A stretch of 64,000 nt of DNA from Euphorbia lathyris (lineage: Eukaryota > Streptophyta > Magnoliopsida > Malpighiales > Euphorbiaceae): assembly GCF_963576675.1 (NCBI RefSeq), contig NC_088911.1, forward strand, positions 32,944,256 to 33,008,255, in the 5' to 3' direction. Position 1 is the first letter of the stretch. Each line of letters begins with the position of its first letter. The translations under genes and the position numbers were made by a program. Positions 11,515-21,970 of this stretch are shown here, piece by piece. The notes below the pieces were generated by a model. That model searched no databases and had not been told where the DNA came from. It was given only the letters and a program-made list of their open reading frames with translations.

Positions 11515-12526
11515 TTCCCTCCGTTCCATAATGTTTGTCGTTTAAGGAAAATGTACACAAACTAAGAATTGTAATTAATGTTAATATTTTATAAAAAATT
11601 GATAGATTTACCATCTGTAATTAATGTTAACATTTCTACTAATGTTGGGATCAAAACTTCAGGCAGCAAAGTATTCTGGCGGCAGATTTAGTAAAATGGG
11701 GTGTAATTAATGTTAAACATAAAAGAATTTACTCAGCTCTAATGGGCGGCATATTTGGGATTAAAATTCCAAAGGGTAAATTGCACCCATGGCCACTCAA
11801 CTTTGTATATTTTAATATTGTGACCACTGAACTTCAATTCTTAATAGTATGACCACTGAACTTTACACTTTTTAACACTAGAGGCCACTCAATTTTAACT
11901 AACTTCTCAAAATGACCGTTAACAACCTCAAAATAAAAATATTCAAAAATTAAAGTTATTCAAAACGATATATACCATGAAACCATATTTTTTACTTTCC
12001 AAAATCACATTTTTGGAGCATTCTCTCTTAACCAACTAATACCTAAATAACCTGAAAACGAAAATTTTCAAAAATTAAAGTTTCTTAGAATATCACTAAC
12101 TCTTCAAATTTTTTATTTTGAGACCGTCAACAATTATTTTGAGGCGTTGAGTGGCCACCGGTGTTAAAAAATATAAAGTTCAATGACCATATCGTTAAGA
12201 ATTGAAATTTTGTGGCTATAATGTTAAATTAATAAAGTTTAGTAGCCATGGGTGTAATTTACCCAAATTCCAAAAGTCACTTGAAATACTGCCGTGCATT
12301 ACTCAAATTTTTTATTGAAAACTTATTTTTTTTGTCCTTTATATCTTGGAAACCGTAAAAGATCAGTGAGTGAAAAACTTGGAGTACTACATATTGGAAG
12401 ATGGAGTAATTAAAGTATGGGAAAAATGGCTAGTTCATATTTATCCCTTTTGAAATGAGCACTACGTCAAACAATAAGAAACAAAATTGGTTCTCTTAAA
12501 CGACAAACTTTAAGGAACAGAGGGAG
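11515..12526. mobile_element. Stowaway/mariner-like element (TA target) with nested MITE
   Basis: Terminal inverted repeats of about 32 bp: the left end starts ttccctccgttccataatg (11515) and the right end, in reverse complement, starts ctccctctgttccttaaag (12526). About four mismatches separate them. TA dinucleotides flank both ends (11513-11514 and 12527-12528). The CTCCCTCCGTTCC terminus is the hallmark of plant Stowaway/mariner elements. No transposase frame is present. A repeated phrase tgtaattaatgttaa occurs about three times near 11567, 11616 and 11702. A Mutator-type MITE occupies the middle. Confidence 0.85.
11774..12264. mobile_element. Long-inverted-repeat MITE (Mutator type), nested
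   Basis: About 491 bp that begins gggtaaattgcacccatgg and ends in its reverse complement (ccatgggtgtaatttaccc). Imperfect arms run about 140 bp inward and include several copies of a 'gaccactgaactt' phrase. A 10-bp target-site duplication aaattccaaa flanks it (11764-11773 and 12265-12274). Long arms and an 8-11-bp duplication fit non-autonomous Mutator-like elements. It sits inside the mariner-like element, so it inserted later. Confidence 0.85.
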
Positions 12527-12540
12527 TATCAATTTAGGAA

Positions 12541-12577
12541 CACACACACACACATACACGCACACACACACACTTGA

Positions 12578-12620
<43 letters not shown>
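12541..12620. repeat. Microsatellite (CA)n then (TA)n
   Basis: A compound dinucleotide tract: about 32 bases of interrupted CA repeats followed by about 36 bases of uninterrupted TA repeats, next to the mariner-like element end. Confidence 0.95.
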
Positions 12621-12628
<8 letters not shown>

Positions 12629-12661
12629 TTGTTTACTTTGTATTAAAAAAGAGTAAATACT

Positions 12662-12715
12662 GCAAGGGGGGCATGATGTGTGAATTGCATGCAATTCACA
12701 CATCATGCCCCCTTG
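12662..12715. repeat. Near-perfect 54-bp palindrome without a spacer
   Basis: Two arms of about 26-27 bases are reverse complements around a gcatgc centre (12687-12692). The only difference is six G on the left against five C on the right. It overlaps the 3' end of the E2-like pseudogene and includes its stop codon, so one arm looks like an inverted copy of the last coding bases. Confidence 0.92.
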
Positions 12716-13273
12716 CTTGCTCTTGAGTCCATCTCCTGACAGTTGAAACATAAGCTGCCCTGTTGCTGAGGTATTGCTCATAAATAGATAAATCTAACCG
12801 TGGCCGCATGAAAGGAAGGGCGAGCAAGTAGCCGGGGAAGACATACCATCCCCAAAGGATTGATATTAGGATGATAAATCCTAATCCTGAAGAGAAACTG
12901 AGAGTAAGAATAATTTCATGAGTGTATATGCATATATATGAGCTGATTACAATGTATTAATAAATTTGTGTTCTTAGAACTTGAGATGTGAAAGGAAACT
13001 AGAGAGGGAAGCAGATACCGACTTTGTATACACCTCATTCATAGGGGCATATTGAGGGCCATTGATCATGACAGGCCATTTCAGTTGGTCTCCATTCATA
13101 GAACCTACATAGTAGTAAGCATAAATTAACAGAAATAGAAAAGGAAGAACAATGCACAACTTCTGGGTGAGTAAGATACATGAAAAATTAAGATGCCACC
13201 TGGGTGACTCCTGCCAGAGTTGGGCCAACTCCAACTCAATGCGATTATGGAGACACTGAATATCAGACATCAT
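12696..13273 (-). pseudogene. E2 ubiquitin-conjugating-enzyme-like pseudogene, probably three exons
   Basis: A minus-strand gene-like unit. Proposed exon 1 (13273-13200) starts MMSDIQCLHN and reads RIELELAQLWQESP, like the N-terminal helix of E2 enzymes; it ends in CAG|GT. Proposed exon 2 (13104-13019) follows a T-rich tract and TAG, and reads LKWPVMINGPQY, matching the E2 'W...I.GP' strand. Proposed exon 3 (12886-12696) reads RIYHPNINPLGMVCLPRL in one frame (the E2 'HPNI...G..CL' active-site region with its Cys). In another frame it ends YLSNRAAYVSTVRRWTQEQA, like the E2 C-terminal helix. The 'YPF.PP' segment between exons 2 and 3 is missing, splice phases do not agree and exon 3 needs a frame change, so I call it broken. 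The E2 identity rests on four short motifs in the right order. Confidence 0.5.
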
Positions 13274-13328
13274 CGTGTATGCTTAGGGTATGTATGCTGG
13301 TTTATGGACTTGAAGAATGTGATAAAAG

Positions 13329-13341
13329 CTTTATATTTATA
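13329..13341 (-). promoter_or_regulatory. TATA box of the E2-like unit
   Basis: Minus strand reads TATAAATATAAAG, ending 56 bases upstream of the ATG at 13273, a normal plant promoter geometry. It is why I take the unit to be a former host gene and not a random open frame. Confidence 0.5.
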
Positions 13342-13955
13342 CTATGGGTGGGTAAGTGAAAGGTATAGGAAGTGGAAGGGTAAATGGGTTTAGGGTTATT
13401 GAAGATGATCTGTACGTAATTAATGAAATGCTTTTGGTTTTGCAGATATCAAGACTTGGGGATTATAGGCCTAATATGACTTTGGGATATGCATATACAT
13501 CAAGATCGATTTTGTTTCCCATTGGATATGTATTGATTATTTTTTTGATATTACATTTAGAAATTTATTTGTACAAATGTAAACAGATTATGAGCATTGG
13601 TCTCTAATTAATTTAAAAACATTGATATCCAGATTTTCATGTTCATTTGAGTATGTTTCATTATTCGGGTAAAACCAGAAATTTATTCGAAGAAGAAAAC
13701 AAAGAGCCACATTTAATTAAAAAAATCTTATCTAAACAACAATAGGAAGACACAAAAATAATCGAATCTGTCATCTGAAAACAAATCCATTGACATAATT
13801 GATTAAGACCTATGCCATCTGAAACAAGCTACAATGACAGAAATTATTATACAAAATGTCATCGCAAATACCAATATGCCAATTTCCCATATATCTCCTT
13901 GACATTTTTAATTATTAGGATGTCATGCAATGACCCTATATGTGACGGTAATAAT
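13342..13955. other. Spacer; host of the LINE insertion
   Basis: AT-rich, no supported gene. Several tgtcat/atgaca words in both orientations (about 13850-13965, continuing at 26160-26220 beyond the LINE) suggest the target was itself part of a repeat, but I could not identify it. Confidence 0.4.
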
Positions 13956-13972
13956 AAATAAGCTGTCATTGT

Positions 13973-15506
13973 GAATTGCGTCAAGAGGCTTGTGATAGGA
14001 GACTTTAATGCAGTTACTGGGGCGCATGAGAAATCTGGGAGATGCCCGTCTGCAGGAAGCTGCAGAGATTTTAGGGATTTCATACGGAATGGTGAACTGG
14101 CTGAGATTGAAAGCACGGGGTTGCAATTCACTTGGTCGAATGGAAGAATGAGGACTGATCATGTTGAGTGCAAGTTAGATAGAGCCTTGGTCAACGAAGA
14201 TTTCTTGGACAGTTGGGATAGGGTCAGCTGCTTGGCTCTTCCTCGAAGCAAATCTGATCATAGTCCACTAATTATGTCCTGTCTTAAGGGTCCTCCCAAG
14301 AAAGGAAGATTTAGTTTCCTTTCAATGTGGACCACCCACAGTTCACTGCATAAATTGATTTCTGAGCACTAGTCTTCTAACTCTATCTCGCTGCCTCCTG
14401 CCCACCTGTTATGTCACAAGCTGAAAACACTTAGGCCCAAGCTGCGAGTCTGGAACAGGGAGGTTTTTGGCAGGGTCGAAACCAATATTGCAGAAGCTAC
14501 GTGCAGATTGGAAGCGGTATAGGCTAGCATTTCACGAGATGGTCTGAATGATAGTCTCTATAATCAGGAAGTGTATGCTCAGCAAGACCTTGATCTCCAA
14601 CTCTACAGGCAAGAGCTTCTGTTCAGGGACAAAAGCAGGGAAAAGTGGCTAAAGGCTGGGGACAGAAACTCTAATTTCTTTCAAAGGTCAGCTAAAATAA
14701 AGAAGACTAAACCTTCCTTGGATAGCCTTCTAATCAATGGCGAGATAGTCAGAGATGAGGCTGCAATAGCCGATCATGTGGTCAGTTATTATGAATCGCT
14801 ATTTACTGGTGATTTAAGGCTCGTAGACTATGAGGCCGTAAACACAGTAATTCCTCAGAGCGTGACTAATATGGATAATGATAGATTGACTGAAAGGCCA
14901 TCAGAAGCTGAAATAAGAAGCGCTGTGTTTGGGTTGAACAGAGACAGTTCTCCTGGTCCTGACAGTTTTGGTGGGATCTTCTATCAGCATTTCTGGGATA
15001 TTGTGGGATCAGATGTGTGCCGGATGGTCCTTAGCTTTTTTGACTCTAGCTGTATGCTTCCCGGGCTGAACTCTAGCGTCATTGCGCTAATTCCAAAAAT
15101 TGATGGGGCAAATGAACTGCATCAATTCCGTCCTGTAGCTATGGGTAATTTCCATTATAAGATCATATCCAAGATTCTATCTTCCAGGCTGGCTCCTATA
15201 GCAGCCAGAATTATATCTGACAATCAATTTGGATTCTTGGCTGGCAGAAATATCCACCATTGCATAGCTGCGGCCTCGGAAGGGATAAACATGCTAAAGA
15301 AGAAATGCTTTGGAGGGAATATGGCCTTGAAAATTGATATCAGGAAGGCATTTGACACCCTAGACTGGAACTTCTTACTGGCTATCCTTGAAGCTTTTGG
15401 CTTCTCCTTGCGGTTCAGAAATTGGATTCTAGAAATACTGAGATCAGCCAGAATTTCTATTGCCTTAAGGGGAGGTATTAAAGGTTTCTTTAGATGCTCA
15501 TGTGGG
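13973..15506 (+). pseudogene. LINE ORF2, first part: endonuclease end and RT fingers/palm
   Basis: The frame opens at the C-terminal half of an APE-type endonuclease: GDFNA (catalytic Asp-Phe-Asn, about 13998), FTWSNGRMRTDHVECKLDR (about 14130-14185) and KSDHSPLIM (SDH catalytic motif, about 14250-14275). Two stops (TAG near 14370 and near 14521) lie in the linker. From 14571 a 312-codon open frame carries KAGDRNSNFF, the RT fingers motif SPGPDSFGGIFYQHFW (about 14950-15000), SVIALIPKIDG, FRPVAMGNFHYKIISKIL, and the palm motif ALKIDIRKAFDTLDWNFL with its catalytic Asp (about 15325-15372). It ends abruptly at the copia target site (gtggg, 15502-15506). The same frame continues at 23834 as GVRQGDPLS, so the copia insertion separates the first catalytic Asp from the FADD box. 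Confidence 0.92.
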
Positions 15507-16176
15507 TGAAGGAAATTAGGGCTAAGGTATAGCAGCGGAAATATAAAAATTTTAGCCTATTTCCTTTTAACCATAGGATCCGTTAATCGTTATTTCATAT
15601 AAAGAGGGATAAGAAGGAATACCTTTCGATGAACAATCTACCGTTGTTAAAGAAGCGCCCACAATTCTTCTCCGAGGTTCCAACCACAATGTTTAATACG
15701 GTGAGGCTAAGATGAAATCAACCCTTATGAGATGCAACCAAAATAGATTGCCTCTAATTAACCAACACAAGATCAAGGAGAAAGAGGGATGAATAAGATT
15801 AATCAATCGATGGAATGCCGTATGAATTCTTGTCCACGAACTTGGGGAATAGAATTCTTTTCTCTCTCTCTCTAAGCAATTTCGAAAATCACAAGTGGGG
15901 AGGCTTAGGGCTTGGTCGAAATTCACTATAGGGAGGGGTATATATATTAGTTTATTATAAAGTTTTGTCTCACTTCATGCTTGTATGAACACTTTATAAT
16001 CACTTTAAATAAACTTACGGATTTCCTTTTATTAGCCTTTATTTAGTGCTTAAAAGGGATTGCCTTTATATAGTTATAAAACATATATCTCATTAAAACA
16101 AATGATATAAAGAACAATTCATTTACAATAAGTTTGTATCCTGCAACAATTGACTATAGGACACAAAACCCCAATA
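15507..16176 (-). repeat. 3' LTR of nested copia, with a U3 deletion of about 1.19 kb
   Basis: 670 bp. It matches the outer parts of 21971-23831. The junction (about 15950) shares tattag with both sides of the missing segment, so it looks like a deletion through a 6-bp microhomology. The TATATATA stretch is kept but most sequence upstream of it in U3 is lost. The terminal CA reads TA (16175-16176). Confidence 0.92.
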
Positions 16177-16190
16177 TACTCCCACTTGGA

Positions 16191-19100
16191 CTAAAGCCAA
16201 TTATTTCTAAAACTTATCCCAGTAGAAGTTAAATGACGATCATGTACTTTCTGGGTTAAAGGCTTTGTCAACGGATCTGCAACGTTGTCCTCTGTAGGTA
16301 CTCTTTCTATTCTCACATCTCCTCTAGCCACAATCTCTCTTATGATGTGGTATCGCTTTAGGTAGTGCTTGGATGCATTATGAGACAGTGGTTCCTTTGC
16401 TTGCGTAATGGCTCCATTGTTATCACAGTACAGAGTAATGGGATTGACAATGTTAGGCACCACACCTAGTTCTGTAATGAACTTTCTAATCCAAACTGCT
16501 TCCTTTGCTGCTTCCGCAGCAGTGATGTACTCTGACTCGGTCGTAGAGAAAGCTACGCTTCCCTGCTTGGAACTTTTCCAACTGACCGCGCCCCCATTTA
16601 GGATAAACAGGTATCCTGATTGGGATTTAAAATCATTCTCATCTGTGAGATGACTAGCGTCTGAAAATCCTTGTATTTTCAGATCTCCTTCTCCGTACAC
16701 TAGAAGCATATCTTTAGTTCTTCTCAAGTACTTAAGAATGTTTTTGATGGCAATCCAATGCTCGTCTCCCGGATTCCCTTGGTAACGACTCGTTACAGAT
16801 AATGCGAACGCTATGTCGGGTCTAGTGTATAGCATAGCATACATAATCGAACCGATCGCGCTGGCGTACGGGACTACAGCCATGCGTCGTTTGTCATCAT
16901 CAGTTTTAGGACATTGATGATTGTTTAACTTTACTCCATGTACCATGGGTAAGTTACCTCGTTTCGATTCAAGCATGATAAACCGATTTAGCACCTTTTC
17001 AATGTATGTAGCCTGTGAAAGACCAAGCAGTCTACGCGATCTATCTCTGTAGATCTTTATACCAAGTATATAGGCTGCTTCACCAAGGTCTTTCATTGAG
17101 AAGTTACCAGATAACCATATTTTCACTGACTGTAATAGAGCAATGTCATTTCCCATTAACAGTATATCGTCCACATATAGTATGAGAAATGCTATAGAGC
17201 TCCCACTTGCTTTCTTGTAAATGCAAGCTTCTTCGCAATTTTGTTCGAAACCAAATTGTTTTATGGTTTCGTCAAAACGCTTGTTCCAGCTTCTAGATGC
17301 TTGCTTGAGTCCATAAATGGATCTCTGAAGTTTGCAAACTTTATTTGCATCCTTTGATATGAAACCTTCAGGTTGCATCATGTATACATCCTCAAGCAGG
17401 TTTCCGTTTAGGAAAGCTGTTTTCACATCCATTTGCCAAATCTCATAATCAAAATAAGCGGCAGTTGCAAGCATGATTCTGATTGATTTGGACATAGCAA
17501 CGGGAGAGAAGGTTTCTTCATAATCAACACCTTGTTTTTGACGATATCCTTTCGCTACCAACCTAGCCTTGTAGGTGCTAACCTTTCCATCCATGCCAGT
17601 CTTCTTTTTGAAGATCCATCTGCACCCAATGGGTTTTATCCCTTCGGGTGGATCAACCAAAGTCCAAACTTGGTTAGTATACATGGAATCCATTTCAGAA
17701 TCCATGGCTTCAAGCCATGCTTTAGAATCTGGACTAATAAGAGCCTCTTCGTAGTTTTCGGGTTCGTCGTCTAATACGGGAACCTCGTCTTCATCTCCCA
17801 CTAGAAAACCATATCTAACTGGGAGTTCACGAACTCTTCATGATCTACGAATAGGTGCCACTGGAGTCTCATCTAATGGGACTTCTTCGGGTACCTCGAC
17901 CGCCTCCGTTGTTTCAGTCGGTGTTTCTTCCTCTTGAACTTCATCGAGTTCAATCACACTTCCCTTTTGTGTTTCTTCGAGAAACTCTTTCTCTAAGAAG
18001 GTTGCGTGTTTGGATACGATCACTTTCTGATCATCTGGATGATAGAAGTAATATCCCATAGTTTCCTTAGGGTATCCAATGAAGAAACATTTATCAGATT
18101 TAGAATCTAATTTGTCGGACGCAACGCGTTTGACATATGCTGAACAACCTCGTACTCTCATGAAAGAGAACACGGGTTTCCTACCAACGAACAATTTATA
18201 TGGCGTGGAACTAGCAGATTTAGTTGGTACTCGATTTAGGGTGAAGAGGGCAGTTTCTAAGGCATAGCCCCAGAACGTCTTTGGAAGTAAGGCCATGCTC
18301 ATCATGGATCGTACCATATCTAATAGGGTACGGTTTCTCCTCTCGGATACACCATTGTGTTGTGGCGTATAGGGAGGTGTCCATTGTGAGCATATCCCAC
18401 ATTCAGTTAGATAATTCAGAAAATCATCAGAAAGATATTCGCCACCTCGATCAGATCGAAGTGTTTTTATTTTCTTTCCTAATTGATTTTCCACTTCATT
18501 CTTGAAGCATTTGAACTTGTCAAAAGCTTCTGATTTGTGCCTCATCAAGTAGATATAACCATAGCGAGTATGGTCATCTATGAAGCTAATGAAGTATCTG
18601 AATCCTCCTCTTGCTTGGACTGACATAGGACCACATACATCTGAATGAATGAGTCCTAGAGTGTCTGATACACGCTCACCTTTATTGCTAAAGGGTGTCT
18701 TTGTCATTTTACCTTTTAAACATGATTCGCATGTTTCCAATGATTCAGAATCGATTGGATCTATAAGCCCATCTGAATGTAGCTTTAGCATGCGTCTCTT
18801 GTTTATATGGCCTAAACGACAATGCCACAAGTAAGTTGAATTATCTAGCTTATGTCTTTTGGTATCAATTGCAAAAACAGGAGTTTTATCATCTAACACA
18901 TAAATCCCATTTTGTGATATTCCTGAAAAATAAAAGATCGAATCTTTATAAAAATTGCAACTATTGTTCTTTATTGAAATATGAAAACCGTCGTCAACGA
19001 GACGGCTAATAGAAATAATGTTACGAGACATCTCAGGAACGTATAAACAATTCCTTAATTCTATTACAAGCCCAGAGGGCAAAAGTAAAACATAATCTCC

Positions 19101-20096
19101 AATTGCGAGGGCGGCAACTCTTGCTCCATTTCCCACTCGCAAGTTTATGCTTCCTTTCTTTAGTTCCTTAGTCTGTTTTAGCTCCTGCATATTTGTACAA
19201 ATATGAGATCCACATCCGGTATCAAGTACCCAAGATTCAGACAATGAAACCGTATTTATTTCAATATAGAACATACCAGACGTAGAAGCACCACCTTTTC
19301 CCTTATTGAGGGTGGCTAGATACTCCTTGCAGTTTCTCTTCCAATGCCTGTCTTTACCACAGAAGTGGCACTCTCCTTTGGGCTTCTTAACTTCCTTTCC
19401 CTTGGACACATCTTTCTTACCTTTCTTGGGATGTTTAGAATTGGGAAAGTTCCCTTTTCTTTTCTTCGATCCCTCGATTACAAGAGCCGGTATGGCCTTG
19501 TCTTTCTTCATATTGGGCTCAACTGATTTGAGCATGTTTGCAAGCTCTTCAAGAGAGGTTTGCAAGTCATTCATTTGGTAGTTCATGATGAACTGTGAAT
19601 AACTCTCTGGGAGGGACTGAAGAACCAAGTCGGTACTTAATTCGTTGTCCATCACAAATCCAATACTAGAAAGTTTGGTAATATAGCCTATCATCTTGAC
19701 ACAATGTGTCATGACAGATGTGCCCTCTTGCATCCTGCAACGATATAACAATTTTGATATCTCGTAGCGTTCGCACCTGGTTTGTTTCCCAAACAATTCC
19801 TTTAGGTGCATGATGATGGAATATGCATTCATCTCCTCATGTTGCCTTTGTAATTCCGACGTCATCGATGCAAGTATGATGCAAGCGGCATGATCATCAT
19901 CAGCCTTGTGCTTCTGATAAGCATCAATTTCCTCGATGGGAGCATCATCTTCAGGGATAGGGGGTATCGATGTATCAAGTACATACCCAATTTTCTCGAA
20001 CTTCAAAACAATTTTGAGGTTACGAAACCAGTCGGTGAAGTTTGAACCATTCAATTTGTTATCGGTAAGGATGTTTTGCAGATTGGTTTTAGTCAT
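16191..20096 (-). pseudogene. Copia gag-pol, intact apart from one stop codon
   Basis: One frame from the ATG at 20096 to the stop at 16191. Gag (residues 1 to about 240, starting MTKTNLQNILTDNK) has the UBN2-type capsid and a CCHC knuckle (CHFCGKDRHWKRNC, about residues 243-256). The protease has VLDTGCGSH (about 290). The GAG-pre-integrase zinc region (WHCRLGHIN...CESC) lies at about 424-458. Integrase has its Asp in HSDVCGP (about 486), Asp in LRSDRGGEY (about 549) and Glu in HNGVSERRNRT (about 586). After a TGA (17838-17840, from CGA or GGA) the second part carries RT (WVFKKK-like start, FAILYVDD-type box LYVDDILLM near 17170) and RNase H (SDASHLTDEND near 16650, the TESEY region near 16530 and LYCDN near 16430). 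With only one lesion it is the best-preserved coding region here. It would count as a functional polyprotein if the TGA is a sequencing error or is read through. Confidence 0.93.
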
Positions 20097-21410
20097 GATT
20101 TTAAGAGTGTGTGTTTAAACAAAACCTGAGAGTGAGAAAGAGTAAACGTATGTCATTCATTTGCTTTAAAGTTTAACAATCTAAAATTATAGGCCTTTTA
20201 ATTTATTTCAGATTGCTCCCACTATTTTGCCAAATTAATAACCCTCCATATTAATTCGAAGAATTTCACAAATCCTTTAGTGAGCTAGGATCCTAACTCC
20301 TGAGATTTCGCCTTGAGTTTACTCAACAAGCTAGTCTCATTCATTAGGTAGATTCATATAATCAATCACATCTCTAATGTGATTCCTAGGTTATTGGGTT
20401 ACTAACCACATTAGTAACTAATATGCTATTCATATTAATCCCAACCGTTTTGCCCATTAGTTTATGACAACATGAGTTTACTCATCCAATTATCATAATC
20501 TAATTTAAGTATTACCCCATATTCATGAAAAAATGATTTTCGATAATTCAGGTGTTACCATAAGACCCCGAGTTTGAGTTTACTCAACAACCCAAAGGAC
20601 CCCAGTACTGCCGGCTGAATTATAATATTAGGGAGGGGCAACCGATTTTAATAACTTACTTATTTACTTAACTTTTTAATGAGGGATTTTATTTAAGTCT
20701 CATAATCTAACTTAGTCTTGATTTGCTTTAGCATACATCAGACATACATACATCCACATACATTGGCGTTATGGACACATTATCTAAATTATTCCGTCGA
20801 GCCAGAGACGGAATAAAAGGCCAAACCTAAGGAAATACTAACTATTACATATTTCTCTTTAGGTCCTCCGTCTTCTCCATGATGCCTTGAAATTACATAT
20901 TAATTTCTATACTACTATAAGAAAACTTCAATTGAATTGAAGGGAATCAGATGAGAGGAGAAATTACAATAGATAGTAGAAAGGCAAGACGCGCAGGCCC
21001 TATTTCAAAAATACCAAAAGACTAAAAGAGGGTCCAAATATGTCCATAACTCCAAACATGCATAGACTCAATTAAATAAATTTAATTGGTTGATTACATA
21101 ACCGGCTTATGTAATATTTAGGTTAATCACATTAACTCGTCAAATTAACTTTCATCCAATTTTACTTCTAATCGTTTTGTATCTTTATATTAATCCTTAG
21201 ATTAATATAACCATATAAAACGTTGATTATGCTCGTCCCATTTATTTTGATTTTAATTCATTTAACACTTTGATTTACATATTTGTAAAAACAAACATTT
21301 AAACGAATTATTCATTCGATAATCAAAACAGAAAACTATTAATTTCTGAAACATATATACACATTTAACATAAAACGATTTTAAACCTATTTTAAAATCA
21401 AGTGGGTATC

Positions 21411-21553
21411 GGGCCGGGCTGCTGCCGATTGGCAGCAGCCCTTAGGGCACGCGGGGCGCTGCCGCCCCTGCGCCGCACGCGGCTGCTGCCGCGAGGCAGC
21501 AGCCGCGTGACAGCGGCCAGTCGCGCCGTGAGGCGCGACTCGGGCTGCTGTCA
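21411..21553 (-). repeat. Cluster of perfect GC-rich tetraloop hairpins
   Basis: Four stem-loops, each with a 4-base loop: 11-bp stem 21416-21426/21431-21441; 6-bp stem 21453-21458/21463-21468; 15-bp stem 21476-21490/21495-21509; 9-bp stem 21519-21527/21532-21540. A further 7-bp pairing (21508-21514 with 21547-21553) encloses the last. Stems 1 and 3 share ggctgctgcc/ggcagcagcc. Surrounding sequence is very AT-rich. It lies in the transcribed leader, so the structure would form in the element's RNA. Confidence 0.9.
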
Positions 21554-21571
21554 TATTTTTTTTATATTAAA

Positions 21572-21588
21572 TATAAATAAATAAATAA

Positions 21589-21642
<54 letters not shown>
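21572..21642. repeat. Microsatellite (ATAA)n then (AT)n
   Basis: About 20 bases of ataa units followed by about 50 bases of uninterrupted AT repeats, beside the hairpin cluster in the copia leader. Confidence 0.95.
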
Positions 21643-21645
<3 letters not shown>

Positions 21646-21953
21646 TTCTAAAATAATTTTAAAACGGTTTTCAGAAATAGGATAATCTACAATAGATTTC
21701 CGTTTTATCATTTAGAATTAATAAAACTAATTTTATCAACCTAACTATAAAACTAATAGATTTTGTTATAATGATTATCAACCGAAATAATTAGGAACAT
21801 AAGCATAATCAGTTTTAATTAACAATTAATCAAAACTTTATTTATCTTTAGAATTAATTAACCAAACAATTTGTTAATTAATCCTAACCATAAATATTTA
21901 TTCAATCCTATTGAAAACTTCTATATTTTCATATATGAAATAACGGATTTAAC

Positions 21954-21969
21954 GATGTCTCTGATACCA
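21954..21969 (-). other. Primer-binding site of nested copia (initiator tRNA-Met)
   Basis: Minus strand reads TGGTATCAGAGACATC one base inside the 5' LTR, matching the complement of the initiator tRNA-Met 3' end. Confidence 0.9.
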
Positions 21970-21970
21970 C

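Larger units (their letters stand above)
20097..21953 (-). other. Long non-coding leader of the nested copia element
   Basis: About 1.86 kb between the primer-binding site and the gag ATG. It holds no open frame with family similarity. It is AT-rich apart from the GC-rich hairpin cluster (21411-21553), and has a long (AT)n tract (about 21572-21642). A leader of this length is large for a copia element. Confidence 0.75.

Noticed and set aside
13356..13607. An 83-codon open frame on the plus strand upstream of the E2-like promoter
   Set aside because: It starts within the divergent promoter region, shows no family motif and has a hydrophobic tail typical of translated AT-rich DNA.
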